Assembly (NCBI GenBank): GCA_002369325.1
Contig: DFDU01000026.1
Span: 33,699-97,698, forward strand
From: Lachnospiraceae bacterium UBA3820
Lineage (GTDB): Bacteria; Bacillota; Clostridia; Lachnospirales; Lachnospiraceae
Direction: 5' to 3'
DNA: 64,000 bases
A program made the position numbers and the translations under genes. Below are positions 49,056 to 58,473 of this stretch, piece after piece (position 1 is the first letter of the stretch; each line of letters starts with the position of its first letter). The notes beneath the pieces were generated by a model, which did no database searches, was not told where the DNA came from, and saw only the letters and a list, made by a program, of their open reading frames with translations.

Positions 49056-50177
49056 CTATAAAGTGTTAATATATTCCATAAAATTTTCTTTGTTCTCGAG
49101 TGCTGTTGTTGTAGGTCTACCAAGGTCGTCTCTTGCACCGAGGGATGATTTTACTTCTATAAAACAAAGTTCATTTTTTTCTTTTGCGAATTTAAGAACC
49201 TTATCTAACTCTTCAAAGCTGTCAACGGAAACAGCATTCGGATAACCACAAGCAAGTGCAATCTTTACAACGTCTATTTCGGATGCTACCGTCGGAAGCC
49301 CTCCGACCGTTTCATGTGCCCCGTTGTTGATAACTATATGTATAAGGTTTTTAGGTTTATTTGCTCCGATTACCGCCATAGAACCCATGTGCATAAGCAT
49401 GGCTCCGTCACCGTCTATACACCAGATTTTTGTGTTTGGTTTATTAACGGCTACTCCAAGAGCAATAGACGAGCTGTGCCCCATGGAGCCTACAGTCAGA
49501 AAATCATATTTATGACTCTGTCCTTTTGCAGTTCTTATCTCAAACAATTCACGGCTCGCCTTACCGGTCGTGGATACTATAGGATCTTCTCCCGTAATTT
49601 CAACTATATGGCTAATTATTTCCTCACGCGACATTGTATTGTCGTTTTTGTATTCCACTTCTTTATCATAGCTTAAAGCACCCTTACGAACTACAAATGC
49701 TACGTCCTTCCCATTTGCAAGAGCCTTACTGAAATCTTCCATAGCTTTCTTAAGTTCTTCTCCGGTTGTCTCCTTGCTTATAACAAAGCTTGCTATATCC
49801 ATATCTTCAAGAAGCTTAACTGTTACTTCTCCCTGATATATATGCTGAGGCTCATCATGAACACCGGGTTCGCCTCTCCAACCAACCACGAAAATTACGG
49901 GAATTGCATACACTCTGTCATTTAACAATGATGCGACAGGGTTAATGATATTGCCTTCTCCGCTGTTTTGCATATATACAACAGGTACCTTTCCGGTTGC
50001 AAGGTTATAGCCTGCTGCTATTGCGGCACAGTTTCCTTCATTTGCGGCAACAACATGATGCTTTGAGTCTATACCATACGTATTCATAAGATAATTGCAA
50101 AACGGTTTAAGCAACGAATCAGGAACTCCTGTATAAAAATCTGCGCCCAAAGCTTCTATAAAACTTTCTACCTTCAT
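49056..50177 (-). CDS. aepY: Phosphonopyruvate decarboxylase
   Basis: A 373-residue ThDP enzyme. Starts with the typical Ppd segment FYTGVPDSLLKPFCNYLM; ThDP motif GDGAMLMHMGS ... VINNGAHETVGG (GDG to NN). It drives the unfavourable PEP mutase reaction by converting phosphonopyruvate to phosphonoacetaldehyde and CO2. Its presence in one operon with PEP mutase establishes phosphonate synthesis. 69 bases separate it from the LicD fusion gene. Confidence 0.92.
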   Translation of the reverse strand: MKVESFIEALGADFYTGVPDSLLKPFCNYLMNTYGIDSKHHVVAANEGNCAAIAAGYNLATGKVPVVYMQNSGEGNIINPVASLLNDRVYAIPVIFVVGWRGEPGVHDEPQHIYQGEVTVKLLEDMDIASFVISKETTGEELKKAMEDFSKALANGKDVAFVVRKGALSYDKEVEYKNDNTMSREEIISHIVEITGEDPIVSTTGKASRELFEIRTAKGQSHKYDFLTVGSMGHSSSIALGVAVNKPNTKIWCIDGDGAMLMHMGSMAVIGANKPKNLIHIVINNGAHETVGGLPTVASEIDVVKIALACGYPNAVSVDSFEELDKVLKFAKEKNELCFIEVKSSLGARDDLGRPTTTALENKENFMEYINTL

Positions 50178-50191
50178 ATCCGACTCCCCCG

Positions 50192-51382
50192 TTAATTATT
50201 CTTCTTTTCCAATTGAGGATTTATTATTTTTTCAATAATAAACTTTGCGGTATCTTCTATATCATCATAAGCTACCGACTTCGGAAGCTCGACACCAAAA
50301 GCAGCCTTTGATTTTTTTATCAGCTCATCCGAATAATAAAGCTTTCCGTCCCTAACATCCTCAACTCCGTCCAGATACATTGAACTTCGGTTTGCCTTAT
50401 TCATTTCTTCATAAGAGAATACCGACTCATCAATCCATGCAGATATATTGCCATCTCTGTAACCTACCAAAACAGGATATCCACCTATCTCTCCAAACAC
50501 ACCCGGTGTAAATATTCTTTGTGCTTCACCTGTCCTTACCGCATCAATAATTGCTGATATTATCCTGTAGTTGCTTGATGCATTCATCATATTTCTCTTC
50601 TGGTCAACAGGCATCGGTATATGACACGCCTTAAATATCTCTTCTTTTGATAACTGTTTTTCTTCTCTCTTGTAATAAACCTTTAAAGGAAGCTCGACAC
50701 CTTCCGTATGACCTTCCTTACTTATGCAGACATCATGAAAATGTCCTGCTGCAAACATTATATCCACATTCCAGAAATCTTCAACTCCGAGGATCTTTGC
50801 CACGGCGAATCTCATTCTCGGAATAAGGTGGTTAAGGTTTCCGCTTCCGAAATCAGGATACGCCTTTCCTGCACTCTTAAGCCACGGAATAACCGCATCC
50901 GAATATGATGTATTAATAACAATCGCATCTGTATCGGCCTTATCGCAGGCATCCATAATGTTTTTCGTAAATCTTATGGCAAGCGGGGTCCAGATTCCGT
51001 ACGCACGTACATTTGTCCATGAGATGCTTCCGTACTTAAGCCCCGGATAGGCACGACTTGAATTAACTATAAAGTCAGGCTTGTACTTTTCTATGGCTAC
51101 CCTTATGGACTCTATATCATTTAAGTCTACGTTTCCTTCTATGGTAATATCTGATTTATTAACCTCTCTTATAAGCGCCGCTATCCTTACGATATTAACA
51201 TCGGATTCCATTTTTTCATAGTTTCTTCCGACTACAACTATATGAATTGACGGGTCATTTTTGCTAACCAGGAAATCCAGGAGAAAGGTTCCGACACTTC
51301 CCAGTCCTATAATCATTATTGTAATATCGTTGTTTTTAACATTTTTTTCAACAATTCTCAATCTTTCCTGTAAATTCTTCAT
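50192..51382 (-). CDS. NAD(P)-dependent dehydrogenase-like protein of the phosphonate cluster
   Basis: A 396-residue Rossmann-fold protein: dinucleotide motif IIGLGSVGTFLLDFL after a short helix, then ADP-ribose strand IVVVGRN; saccharopine-dehydrogenase-like layout. I do not recognise the specific family. It overlaps the nucleotidyltransferase gene by four bases and precedes aepY by 14, so it belongs to the phosphonate pathway. It may reduce phosphonoacetaldehyde to 2-hydroxyethylphosphonate, or act on a later intermediate. Known phosphonoacetaldehyde reductases are of the iron alcohol-dehydrogenase type, so this would be a different enzyme class. Confidence 0.55.
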   Translation of the reverse strand: MKNLQERLRIVEKNVKNNDITIMIIGLGSVGTFLLDFLVSKNDPSIHIVVVGRNYEKMESDVNIVRIAALIREVNKSDITIEGNVDLNDIESIRVAIEKYKPDFIVNSSRAYPGLKYGSISWTNVRAYGIWTPLAIRFTKNIMDACDKADTDAIVINTSYSDAVIPWLKSAGKAYPDFGSGNLNHLIPRMRFAVAKILGVEDFWNVDIMFAAGHFHDVCISKEGHTEGVELPLKVYYKREEKQLSKEEIFKACHIPMPVDQKRNMMNASSNYRIISAIIDAVRTGEAQRIFTPGVFGEIGGYPVLVGYRDGNISAWIDESVFSYEEMNKANRSSMYLDGVEDVRDGKLYYSDELIKKSKAAFGVELPKSVAYDDIEDTAKFIIEKIINPQLEKKNN

Positions 51383-52149
51383 CTTTCATCCTCCCAGTAT
51401 TTTTTGATATGGTTATAGTTTTCCCTTGTGTTGCAGTTTGTCCATCTTTTTAAATTTACAAGACTTATTTTGCCTTTATATCTGTCTATGTAATCCTGAA
51501 TTATTTTCAGATTGGTCTCTTCCTTATGTTTTTTACCGAACTCCTCGTTTGCCTTTTTCAACACGTCAATATCGGTAAACTTCCAAAGCTGTCCCGAATT
51601 GAGAATACACTTAAACGGTTCATCAATCAAAAGCATTCCGTGACTCGAGTTAAAGGCATACTTGAAACAGTCATTTTTATCCTGATATAAAACAACTGCA
51701 CTCTTTGAGTAGATAAGTTCATTGTTATATGTGAGTACACTATTTTTTTCGTTTATAACAAGCTCTATTGATGCCTTATCTATATCAAGGTCGCCCTCTA
51801 TAAACAAAACTTCTTCTATATTTGAAAAATTATCAAATGCTTCGTTTAAGCCCACATACAGACTATATCCCGAAGCAAGATCAAAATAATGTTCGTTATT
51901 GACAAGCATTATCTTTTTGCGTACAGCTTCCGACAACACCTTGTCAATATAATCCTTTAAATCGTCAAACCTGTATCCTCCAACGACCACTATTTTATCG
52001 GCATAAGACACTTTTTCAAGCGTATGGAATAAAAGCGTATCCTTTTCGTCACCATCAAAGTAAATACACTTAAGTTTTTTTTCATTTTCGGCTATACCTT
52101 CATTAAATCTGCTTGATAAACCCGCTACGGTTATAACTGCTATTTTCAT
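51379..52149 (-). CDS. Nucleotidyltransferase, candidate phosphonate cytidylyltransferase (LicC/PntC-like)
   Basis: About 256 residues from the second Met (MKIAVITVAGLSSRF), which starts the canonical NTP-transferase strand. The G-loop GLSSRFNE and following KKLKCIYF with VVGGYRFDDLKDYI match the LicC/PntC branch of the superfamily. PntC makes CMP-2-aminoethylphosphonate and LicC makes CDP-choline. Next to LicD and the phosphonate genes, activation of a phosphonate with CTP is the best inference. Confidence 0.65.
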   Translation of the reverse strand: MKIAVITVAGLSSRFNEGIAENEKKLKCIYFDGDEKDTLLFHTLEKVSYADKIVVVGGYRFDDLKDYIDKVLSEAVRKKIMLVNNEHYFDLASGYSLYVGLNEAFDNFSNIEEVLFIEGDLDIDKASIELVINEKNSVLTYNNELIYSKSAVVLYQDKNDCFKYAFNSSHGMLLIDEPFKCILNSGQLWKFTDIDVLKKANEEFGKKHKEETNLKIIQDYIDRYKGKISLVNLKRWTNCNTRENYNHIKKYWEDER

Positions 52150-52167
52150 CTGAAACACCTGCTTTTT

Positions 52168-53163
52168 CTACTTTAAATACTCTTTAACACACTCATCAAG
52201 TCCCTTATCAAGATTAACCTTAGGTTCCCATGAGGTTCTCTGCCTTATTTTTTCGGTAGATAAAAGTCTCCTTTCCGGATCAGACTCACGGTAACCGTTA
52301 AACTCTATGACCGGATTGTCGATTTTCATCTTTTTTGCTATAATCTTCACAAGCTCTACAATGGAAACCTCCTCATCGGTAGCGACATTGTAAACCGTTC
52401 CGTCAAGCGCACTGTCGGTTTTGGCAAGGGCAAGAACGGCACTGCAGCTATCATAATTATTTAAGAAGGTTCTTTTGTTCTTCTTGGAATTCTCGAGAAG
52501 AACCACCTTCCCGTCATTTTTCAAGCTGTTAATTATAAACGGAATAATGTGCTTTGGAAATCTTTCATTTTTACTATACACATTTGCAAATCTAATGGAA
52601 CAACCCTTTATCTTTCCTTCATCCACAACTTCCTTCATAAAGAACTCCGTCAAAAGTTTTCCGGTTGCATAACTTGTACGCTGACTGTGTTCGGCATCCG
52701 CCATCGTAATAAAATCACTTTCCTTAACACCACCATAATCGTTCCATGAATTCATCGAATATATCTCTGAAGTTGAACAGTTAATAAATTTCGCTGCACC
52801 TACTCTTATAGCCTGCTGCAGGAAATCATTCATGCCCTCAACATTAGTTTTGAACGTTGAGTAAACATGATAAAAGTGCTCTGTATGAACAACAGCAGCA
52901 CAGTTAATATATATGATTTCATCCACATCAAAGTTTTTAACCTTATTTTCGATTTCATACATTTGATCATGGTTATTTATATCATATTCAAAAAACTCGA
53001 ATCTTTCATCGTCAAGACAATCCTTGACAGTCTCTATGGATGAAGCAAAAAAATTATCAAAACCTACGATATGTACTTTGTTTTCTTTATCTAAGAGTAA
53101 CTGACGTACAAGTTCATTGCCCGTCATACCTGTTACACCGCTAATAACATATAACTTACTCAA
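52168..53163 (-). CDS. NAD-dependent epimerase/dehydratase (extended SDR)
   Basis: A 331-residue extended short-chain dehydrogenase. Motif GVTGMTGNELVRQLL for NAD(P), catalytic YATGK, and a nucleotide-sugar-type C-terminus. It probably acts on a nucleotide-linked sugar made by the same locus. Substrate not deducible. Confidence 0.75.
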   Translation of the reverse strand: MSKLYVISGVTGMTGNELVRQLLLDKENKVHIVGFDNFFASSIETVKDCLDDERFEFFEYDINNHDQMYEIENKVKNFDVDEIIYINCAAVVHTEHFYHVYSTFKTNVEGMNDFLQQAIRVGAAKFINCSTSEIYSMNSWNDYGGVKESDFITMADAEHSQRTSYATGKLLTEFFMKEVVDEGKIKGCSIRFANVYSKNERFPKHIIPFIINSLKNDGKVVLLENSKKNKRTFLNNYDSCSAVLALAKTDSALDGTVYNVATDEEVSIVELVKIIAKKMKIDNPVIEFNGYRESDPERRLLSTEKIRQRTSWEPKVNLDKGLDECVKEYLK

Positions 53164-53201
53164 TTTTTAATCCTCCTGGTTTATACATAGTTTACCGGTT
53201 A

Positions 53202-53936
53202 TTATATTCCGTCAAAAAGTCTTATACGATAAAAATCGTCAACGCTTCCGTCAAAAAGTGCCATAGCCTTTTCTTTTGGATAACTTACGGACCTCAATTC
53301 CACTCCCATTGTCTTAATATCAAGGATCGCATACTGTGCGTTAGGATTGTGATTTCTGGGCTGTCCGACAGAGCCGGGGTTTATAAATAACACTGCTTTT
53401 TTATTTCTCATCTTCGGGTTGTCTTTATCAAAAAACTTATAAAATGCATGAGGATAGTGCGAATGTCCCGACATAACTATATCATAGTCAGCATATTCTC
53501 CATTAAGATTATCCGGAAAAATCGATTTCCAATAGTTATCATTTAACGAGCCATGCACCGCAAGAGTTTTCTTTTTATCAAGCAAAAACTCTTTTTTCCC
53601 TTCATGAATAAGTTCCTCATTCAGATACTTTTTTGACTCATCCGATAACTGTGCATGTGTATGCTTTGCCGATTCAACACCTCTTGGACTTGAGAAGAAA
53701 TTATAATCTTCAACCATAATCGCTCTTTCATGATTGCCCCAAATATTGCAGATTATTTTGTCAGACAGACTTTCAATTATATATTTTACAACCTCATTTG
53801 ACTGCATCCCATAATCAATCAAATCCCCAAGAAGTATATACTTATCTATTTCACCCTGTTTTTTTATGTCTTCCATAACAGCTTCCAAGGCAAACAGGTT
53901 TCCGTGAATATCTGAAAGAATCGCATATTTTGACAT
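53202..53936 (-). CDS. Metallophosphoesterase
   Basis: About 244 residues. Calcineurin-like motifs SDIHGN, GDLIDYG, WGNHE, GHSH (MSGHSHYPH). Two adjacent ATG codons follow GGTGGTG; the second is used here. Its place between the PEP mutase and SDR genes suggests a phosphate-removing step in phosphonate or sugar processing; this is inferred from position only. Confidence 0.75.
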   Translation of the reverse strand: MSKYAILSDIHGNLFALEAVMEDIKKQGEIDKYILLGDLIDYGMQSNEVVKYIIESLSDKIICNIWGNHERAIMVEDYNFFSSPRGVESAKHTHAQLSDESKKYLNEELIHEGKKEFLLDKKKTLAVHGSLNDNYWKSIFPDNLNGEYADYDIVMSGHSHYPHAFYKFFDKDNPKMRNKKAVLFINPGSVGQPRNHNPNAQYAILDIKTMGVELRSVSYPKEKAMALFDGSVDDFYRIRLFDGI

Positions 53937-53967
53937 CATTTCACCACCGTTACTTGTTCTGTGTTAT

Positions 53968-55269
53968 TTATATCTCATCAATAAGAGTTATTATATCTTT
54001 GATTGAAAGCAGATCGCTGTCTATCTCATGAGCTCTGTGATGTGTAAGTATACTCTTTGCCGCTTTTTCCATCGCCGGAAAAGCAGCTCTTAAAAGCTGG
54101 TTGGCATATATTACTATATTTACTCCGTGCTCCGCCAATTCTGACTCGGTAATCGAATTAAACGATGAAGGAACAACAACTATCGGTGTTTCCTTGTCTT
54201 TTGCTCTAAACCTGTCGCAAAATTCAAGTATTTCATCCGGCGACTTCTTTCTGCTGTGAATCATAATTCCATCCGCACCGGCAGCTACATAAGCAAATGC
54301 CCTGCTTAATGCATCCTCCATACCCTGTTCAAGAATAAGACTTTCAATACGTGCAATTATCATAAAGTCATCGGAAAGCTGAGCTTCCTTTCCTGCCGCA
54401 ATTTTAGCAGAGAAATTTTCTATGCTGTCCTGAGTTTGCTGAACTTCGGTTCCGAAAAGCGAATTCTTCTTAAGACCAACCTTGTCCTCTATTATAACCG
54501 CTGAAACTCCCATTCTCTCAAGCGAACGAACCGTGTATACAAAATGCTCTGTAAGCCCACCCGTATCCCCGTCAAATATAATAGGCTTGGTCGTAACTTC
54601 CATTATATCTTCTATGGTACGAAATCTGCTTGTCATATCTACAAGCTCAATATCCGGTTTTCCTTTTTCCGTACTGTCGCAAAGAGAACTTACCCACATG
54701 GCATCAAACTGGTCTATCGCGCCGTCATGTGCCACAACAGTCTTCTCAGCTATTAGACCGGTTAGTCCGCTATGCGCTTCTATCGTTTTTACTACCGGAA
54801 CTATATTTAAAAGCTTTCTTAATCGTGCACGTCTGTACTCAGGCATGGCAAGTTTTTCCCTATTCTGTCTGTCAAGCTTTTCTACAACAGGATTATACGT
54901 GTACGGAATGCTTACAAGCTCTCCACCATACTTTGAGAGGTTGTCCACAATGTTATGATAAATGGCCTGCATAGCCTCGCCTTCCCAGTTATCGCCATGA
55001 ATGATATAATCCGGCTTAAGTTCACCTATAACCTTATCATACATAAGATTATCCTGAACTACAACCTCGTCAACCTCCGGTATGGATTTAACCATTTCAA
55101 CTCTTTCCTCAAGAGTCTTTAAAGGGAATCTGTTATATTTTATCATCTCGGAATCACATAAAACACCGACAGTCAAACTTCCAAGCTTCTTTGCTTCCCT
55201 TATTATATTCATATGACCGTCATGAATCATATCAGTACAAAAACAAGTATATACCTTTTTCATATCCAC
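53968..55269 (-). CDS. aepX: Phosphoenolpyruvate mutase with N-terminal nucleotidyltransferase domain
   Basis: A 433-residue two-domain protein. Residues 1-135 are a cytidylyltransferase-like fold (HDGH in DMIHDGHMNIIREA; HGDNWEGEAM), like glycerol-3-phosphate cytidylyltransferase. Residues about 140-433 are PEP mutase of the isocitrate-lyase superfamily with the diagnostic EDKVGLKKNS (EDKX5NS) and IIFDGDTGG. It rearranges PEP to phosphonopyruvate, the entry to nearly all natural phosphonates. The GTG at 55269 is used because AAAGG lies six bases upstream. The fused domain may activate the final phosphonate or another alcohol phosphate. Confidence 0.92.
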   Translation of the reverse strand: MDMKKVYTCFCTDMIHDGHMNIIREAKKLGSLTVGVLCDSEMIKYNRFPLKTLEERVEMVKSIPEVDEVVVQDNLMYDKVIGELKPDYIIHGDNWEGEAMQAIYHNIVDNLSKYGGELVSIPYTYNPVVEKLDRQNREKLAMPEYRRARLRKLLNIVPVVKTIEAHSGLTGLIAEKTVVAHDGAIDQFDAMWVSSLCDSTEKGKPDIELVDMTSRFRTIEDIMEVTTKPIIFDGDTGGLTEHFVYTVRSLERMGVSAVIIEDKVGLKKNSLFGTEVQQTQDSIENFSAKIAAGKEAQLSDDFMIIARIESLILEQGMEDALSRAFAYVAAGADGIMIHSRKKSPDEILEFCDRFRAKDKETPIVVVPSSFNSITESELAEHGVNIVIYANQLLRAAFPAMEKAAKSILTHHRAHEIDSDLLSIKDIITLIDEI

Positions 55270-55272
55270 ACA

Positions 55273-56547
55273 TTACCTTTCTGAAAAATCTTTAACTAAA
55301 TAATCAACAAACGCTCCCGCAGGATCACTGTTTTTCTTCATATAAGCATCAACAAATTTTTGTCTGTCCAATTTTTTATAATCATTTCCGGAAATTATTT
55401 CCTTAATATATGTTCTTATGTCTTCAACATTTTTTGCAACATACATCGCATCAATCAGTTTATTTACCTCATCCGAAAGAGGATAATCACACGGGCAGTA
55501 AATAACCGGTTTCCCCATAAAGAAAAACAACCACATAATAGAGGACAAATCCGTAACAAGAATATCTGCAGCTTTAAACGAATCTATAACGGATTTATTT
55601 TCATCAAAACTCACTCCGTTGTCCAGTGCCTTTTTCTTGAAATCCTCTACGTCTTTTTCTGTCATAAATCCGTTATTTACCATATATGTATAGGTAAATG
55701 GATGTGGTCTTGCAAGTATTTTTGTATCATCAAACTCATTACCGAGATTTATTATGGTATCCTTATATTCAAGGAAATGACTGCCACCAACCTTGGCATC
55801 ATAGGACCACCTTGGAGTCCACATAATAACATATTTCTCATGCGGTATAGATTCCGTTGCTGCTGCATCATTTAAAAGCGGATAGCCCAGATTGACAAAA
55901 TGATGATATTTCCTGTGCCTTTTATACATGGAATCATACAAGACCCTGATATTGCTTTCAGCATTTTGGAAACCGATATATACATTACGATAGAATTCTT
56001 TTTCAAAAGCATTATAACCCGGCTCCGGTTTAAAGTCCGGCGTGGAATACGGTATGTAGCAGGTCTTTGTATATCTGCACATCCGTGAACATCTTAAGCT
56101 TTTCGGAAGATATATGTCATATGGTCTTTCATAAAAGACATAATCATAGTTTTTGTCCTTTAAATCAAGCACTTTTTTGTCCCTACCTACCGCATCAACC
56201 AAAACCGCATCAGGATATCTGGTTTTGAAGTAGTCTTTAACCGCTTTATAATTTTTGAACTTCCGGTCCCCAATATCAAACTGAGGAACACATACAATCT
56301 CAACCTCAAATCTGTCATCTGCTGCAAGTCTCTCATAAGTTGAGCTTTGCTGCCCCCAGACCTCAGGCATCTGTGATATGAAAGCAACCCTTATCTTACG
56401 TTTGGAAAAGCCTTTCCGTTCTTCTTTTTTTTGTCTTCTGACATCTGACAGGTGTGCGGAAATCTTAGCTGTTGACACAATGTCCCATATTCTGTTTAAT
56501 GGTCTATCCACAAAAAAATGTACTACTTTTTTAATCTTACTAATCAT
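55273..56547 (-). CDS. CDP-glycerol glycerophosphotransferase-like protein
   Basis: A 424-residue protein of the TagB/TagF-type family. Recognisable: MWTPRWS, HFLEYKDTI, ARPHPF, and ILVTDLSSIMWLFFFMGKP with the final PVIYCPCDY. Such enzymes move alditol phosphates from CDP-alditols onto teichoic acids or capsules. Its neighbours (TarI-like enzyme, PEP mutase fusion, LicD) suggest it adds a CDP/CMP-linked unit to the glycan. It starts 60 bases after the upstream gene. Confidence 0.78.
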   Translation of the reverse strand: MISKIKKVVHFFVDRPLNRIWDIVSTAKISAHLSDVRRQKKEERKGFSKRKIRVAFISQMPEVWGQQSSTYERLAADDRFEVEIVCVPQFDIGDRKFKNYKAVKDYFKTRYPDAVLVDAVGRDKKVLDLKDKNYDYVFYERPYDIYLPKSLRCSRMCRYTKTCYIPYSTPDFKPEPGYNAFEKEFYRNVYIGFQNAESNIRVLYDSMYKRHRKYHHFVNLGYPLLNDAAATESIPHEKYVIMWTPRWSYDAKVGGSHFLEYKDTIINLGNEFDDTKILARPHPFTYTYMVNNGFMTEKDVEDFKKKALDNGVSFDENKSVIDSFKAADILVTDLSSIMWLFFFMGKPVIYCPCDYPLSDEVNKLIDAMYVAKNVEDIRTYIKEIISGNDYKKLDRQKFVDAYMKKNSDPAGAFVDYLVKDFSER

Positions 56548-56606
56548 ATTGTTATCCTCATTTTTGCCTTGCTCATTATATCATCTATTAGCGTTTTTTT
56601 CCATAT

Positions 56607-57347
56607 TTAAAATCCCCGGGTCTTAATCATATATTTGAATTTGTCCAAATCTGCCTGAGTTGTTATTTTAAAATTATTTTCATCGCCTTCAATCATAACT
56701 ATATCCATTCCTGCCATAACAGCAGGCTCGGTCGATCCGTTAATTTTTAGAATTTTATCCGGAACAAGTTCTTCATTGGCTTTATAGTATCTACCTAACA
56801 AAAAGACCTCAGGGGCTTGTCCACCATATATTTTATCCCTGTCTATAAGTGATGAAATATGCTTTTTGTCTTCACTCATATATACGGTATCTTTAATTGG
56901 AACAACCGGTAAAACACCATCATATTTTTTTCCTAAGACTATGTTCATACCTGATGTATCTGTTTTCCCTCCGACAGCATCAAAGCATGCGTCTATCAAT
57001 TCATTCTTTAATAAAGGTCTTGCCGCATCATGAATAAGGACATATGAGTCATCATCAGCATAAACCCTTATATCAGTTAAACCATTATAAATCGAAAGCT
57101 GTCTGTTGGCTCCCGGCAAAGAAAAGCCTTTTAATTTCGCCAGACATTCATCATCTAATGCTTGTGCTATCTTACTATGCCACACTTCATCTGCCACTAT
57201 CTGAATACAATCCACCCGGGAATTTGCGGCAATCGTTTCCAGACAATAGCATATTATCATTTTATCATTAACCTCTATATACTGCTTGGGTATGTTGCAG
57301 CCAAGTCTCGTCCCCGTTCCACCGGAAAGAATAAGTGCTATGTTCAT
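56607..57347 (-). CDS. IspD/TarI-family cytidylyltransferase
   Basis: A 246-residue NTP transferase with the P-loop SGGTGTRLGCNIPKQYIEV and the HDAARPLL motif. IspD makes CDP-methylerythritol for isoprenoids and TarI makes CDP-ribitol for wall polymers; the two cannot be separated reliably from sequence alone. Its location in a polysaccharide locus next to a CDP-alditol transferase favours the TarI-like role. Confidence 0.7.
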   Translation of the reverse strand: MNIALILSGGTGTRLGCNIPKQYIEVNDKMIICYCLETIAANSRVDCIQIVADEVWHSKIAQALDDECLAKLKGFSLPGANRQLSIYNGLTDIRVYADDDSYVLIHDAARPLLKNELIDACFDAVGGKTDTSGMNIVLGKKYDGVLPVVPIKDTVYMSEDKKHISSLIDRDKIYGGQAPEVFLLGRYYKANEELVPDKILKINGSTEPAVMAGMDIVMIEGDENNFKITTQADLDKFKYMIKTRGF

Positions 57348-57407
57348 ACATTACACACTGCCCTTTCTTAATAATATTTTTAATCGAGTGCACTTTCTAT
57401 TATAGCA

Positions 57408-58472
57408 TCATATCCTATAAAATTCATTTATCTGTTTTTCCATACAATCGGAAATATCCGCATTTTCATAATATGCCACTGTCCACTCGACAATTTTTTC
57501 CATCGCTTCCTTAACATTCCATCTCGGAGACCACCCAAATGTCTTCTTTATCTTCGAGCAGTCAAGCTTTAAATAATTGGCTTCGTGCGGTCCTCCGTCA
57601 TATCTGTCTATCCATTTTAATGAATCACCGGTTTTATTATTCCAGGTATCGCAAAATAAGGTAACCAGTTTTCCGGTTGTAAGGCAATCCTCTTCATTCG
57701 GACCGACATTGTAGCTTCCTGCATATTTTTTATCCTCATATTGCGCCCCGGCAATCATAAGATACGCACCTACAGGTTCAAGGACATGTTCATACGGTCT
57801 GGTCGAATAAGGATTTCTCACTATTATATCTTCTTTTTTATAAGCTGCCCTTATGCAATCAGGAATTATTCTATCCTTTGCGAAATCTCCGCCGCCTATT
57901 ACATTTCCGGCTCTCACTGTTGATATTGCTATATCCTTGTCCTTGAAAAAGCTGTTAATATAGCTGCTTGTAACAAGCTCCGAACAGGATTTTGAATTGG
58001 AATACGGGTCATAGCCGTTTAATTCTTCATTTTCCCTATATCCCCATTCCCATTCTTTATTCAAATATACTTTATCTGTTGTAACATTTACAAATGATTT
58101 TACGCTGTTGACTGTTCTTATACACTCAAGGACATTAACCGTGCCCATCACATTGGTTTCATAGGTATAAACGGGATTATTGTAGGATTCCCGTACCAAA
58201 GGCTGCGCCGCCATATGTATAACTATTTCGGGTTCGGTTTCCTCGAAAACCTTTTTCAAATCCTCCAAATTACGCACATCCTTGATAATCGAATTCATAT
58301 CATCCTTTATTTTGCATATATCAAAAAGGCTCGGATCTGTCGGCGGTTCAAGAGAATATCCGGTAACCTTTGCACCTGCCATAAGTAAAACTTTACATAT
58401 CCAGGAGCCTTTAAACCCGGTATGTCCGGTAATAAGAACTTTTTTGTTTTTATAAAAATCCAAATCGAACAT
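57408..58472 (-). CDS. rfbG: CDP-glucose 4,6-dehydratase
   Basis: A 354-residue extended SDR: GHTGFKGSWICKVLL for NAD, active-site Tyr/Lys in YDPYSNSKSCSELV, and RAGNVIGGGDFAKDRIIPD, which is typical of RfbG. It converts CDP-glucose to CDP-4-keto-6-deoxyglucose, the first step to all CDP-3,6-dideoxyhexoses. rfbF and rfbH lie in the same operon. Confidence 0.9.
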   Translation of the reverse strand: MFDLDFYKNKKVLITGHTGFKGSWICKVLLMAGAKVTGYSLEPPTDPSLFDICKIKDDMNSIIKDVRNLEDLKKVFEETEPEIVIHMAAQPLVRESYNNPVYTYETNVMGTVNVLECIRTVNSVKSFVNVTTDKVYLNKEWEWGYRENEELNGYDPYSNSKSCSELVTSSYINSFFKDKDIAISTVRAGNVIGGGDFAKDRIIPDCIRAAYKKEDIIVRNPYSTRPYEHVLEPVGAYLMIAGAQYEDKKYAGSYNVGPNEEDCLTTGKLVTLFCDTWNNKTGDSLKWIDRYDGGPHEANYLKLDCSKIKKTFGWSPRWNVKEAMEKIVEWTVAYYENADISDCMEKQINEFYRI

Positions 58473-58473
58473 T

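Noticed and set aside
56607..57347. IspD of the isoprenoid (MEP) pathway
   Set aside because: The fold is shared with TarI; the locus and the adjacent CDP-alditol-type transferase favour a polysaccharide role. IspD function is not excluded by sequence.
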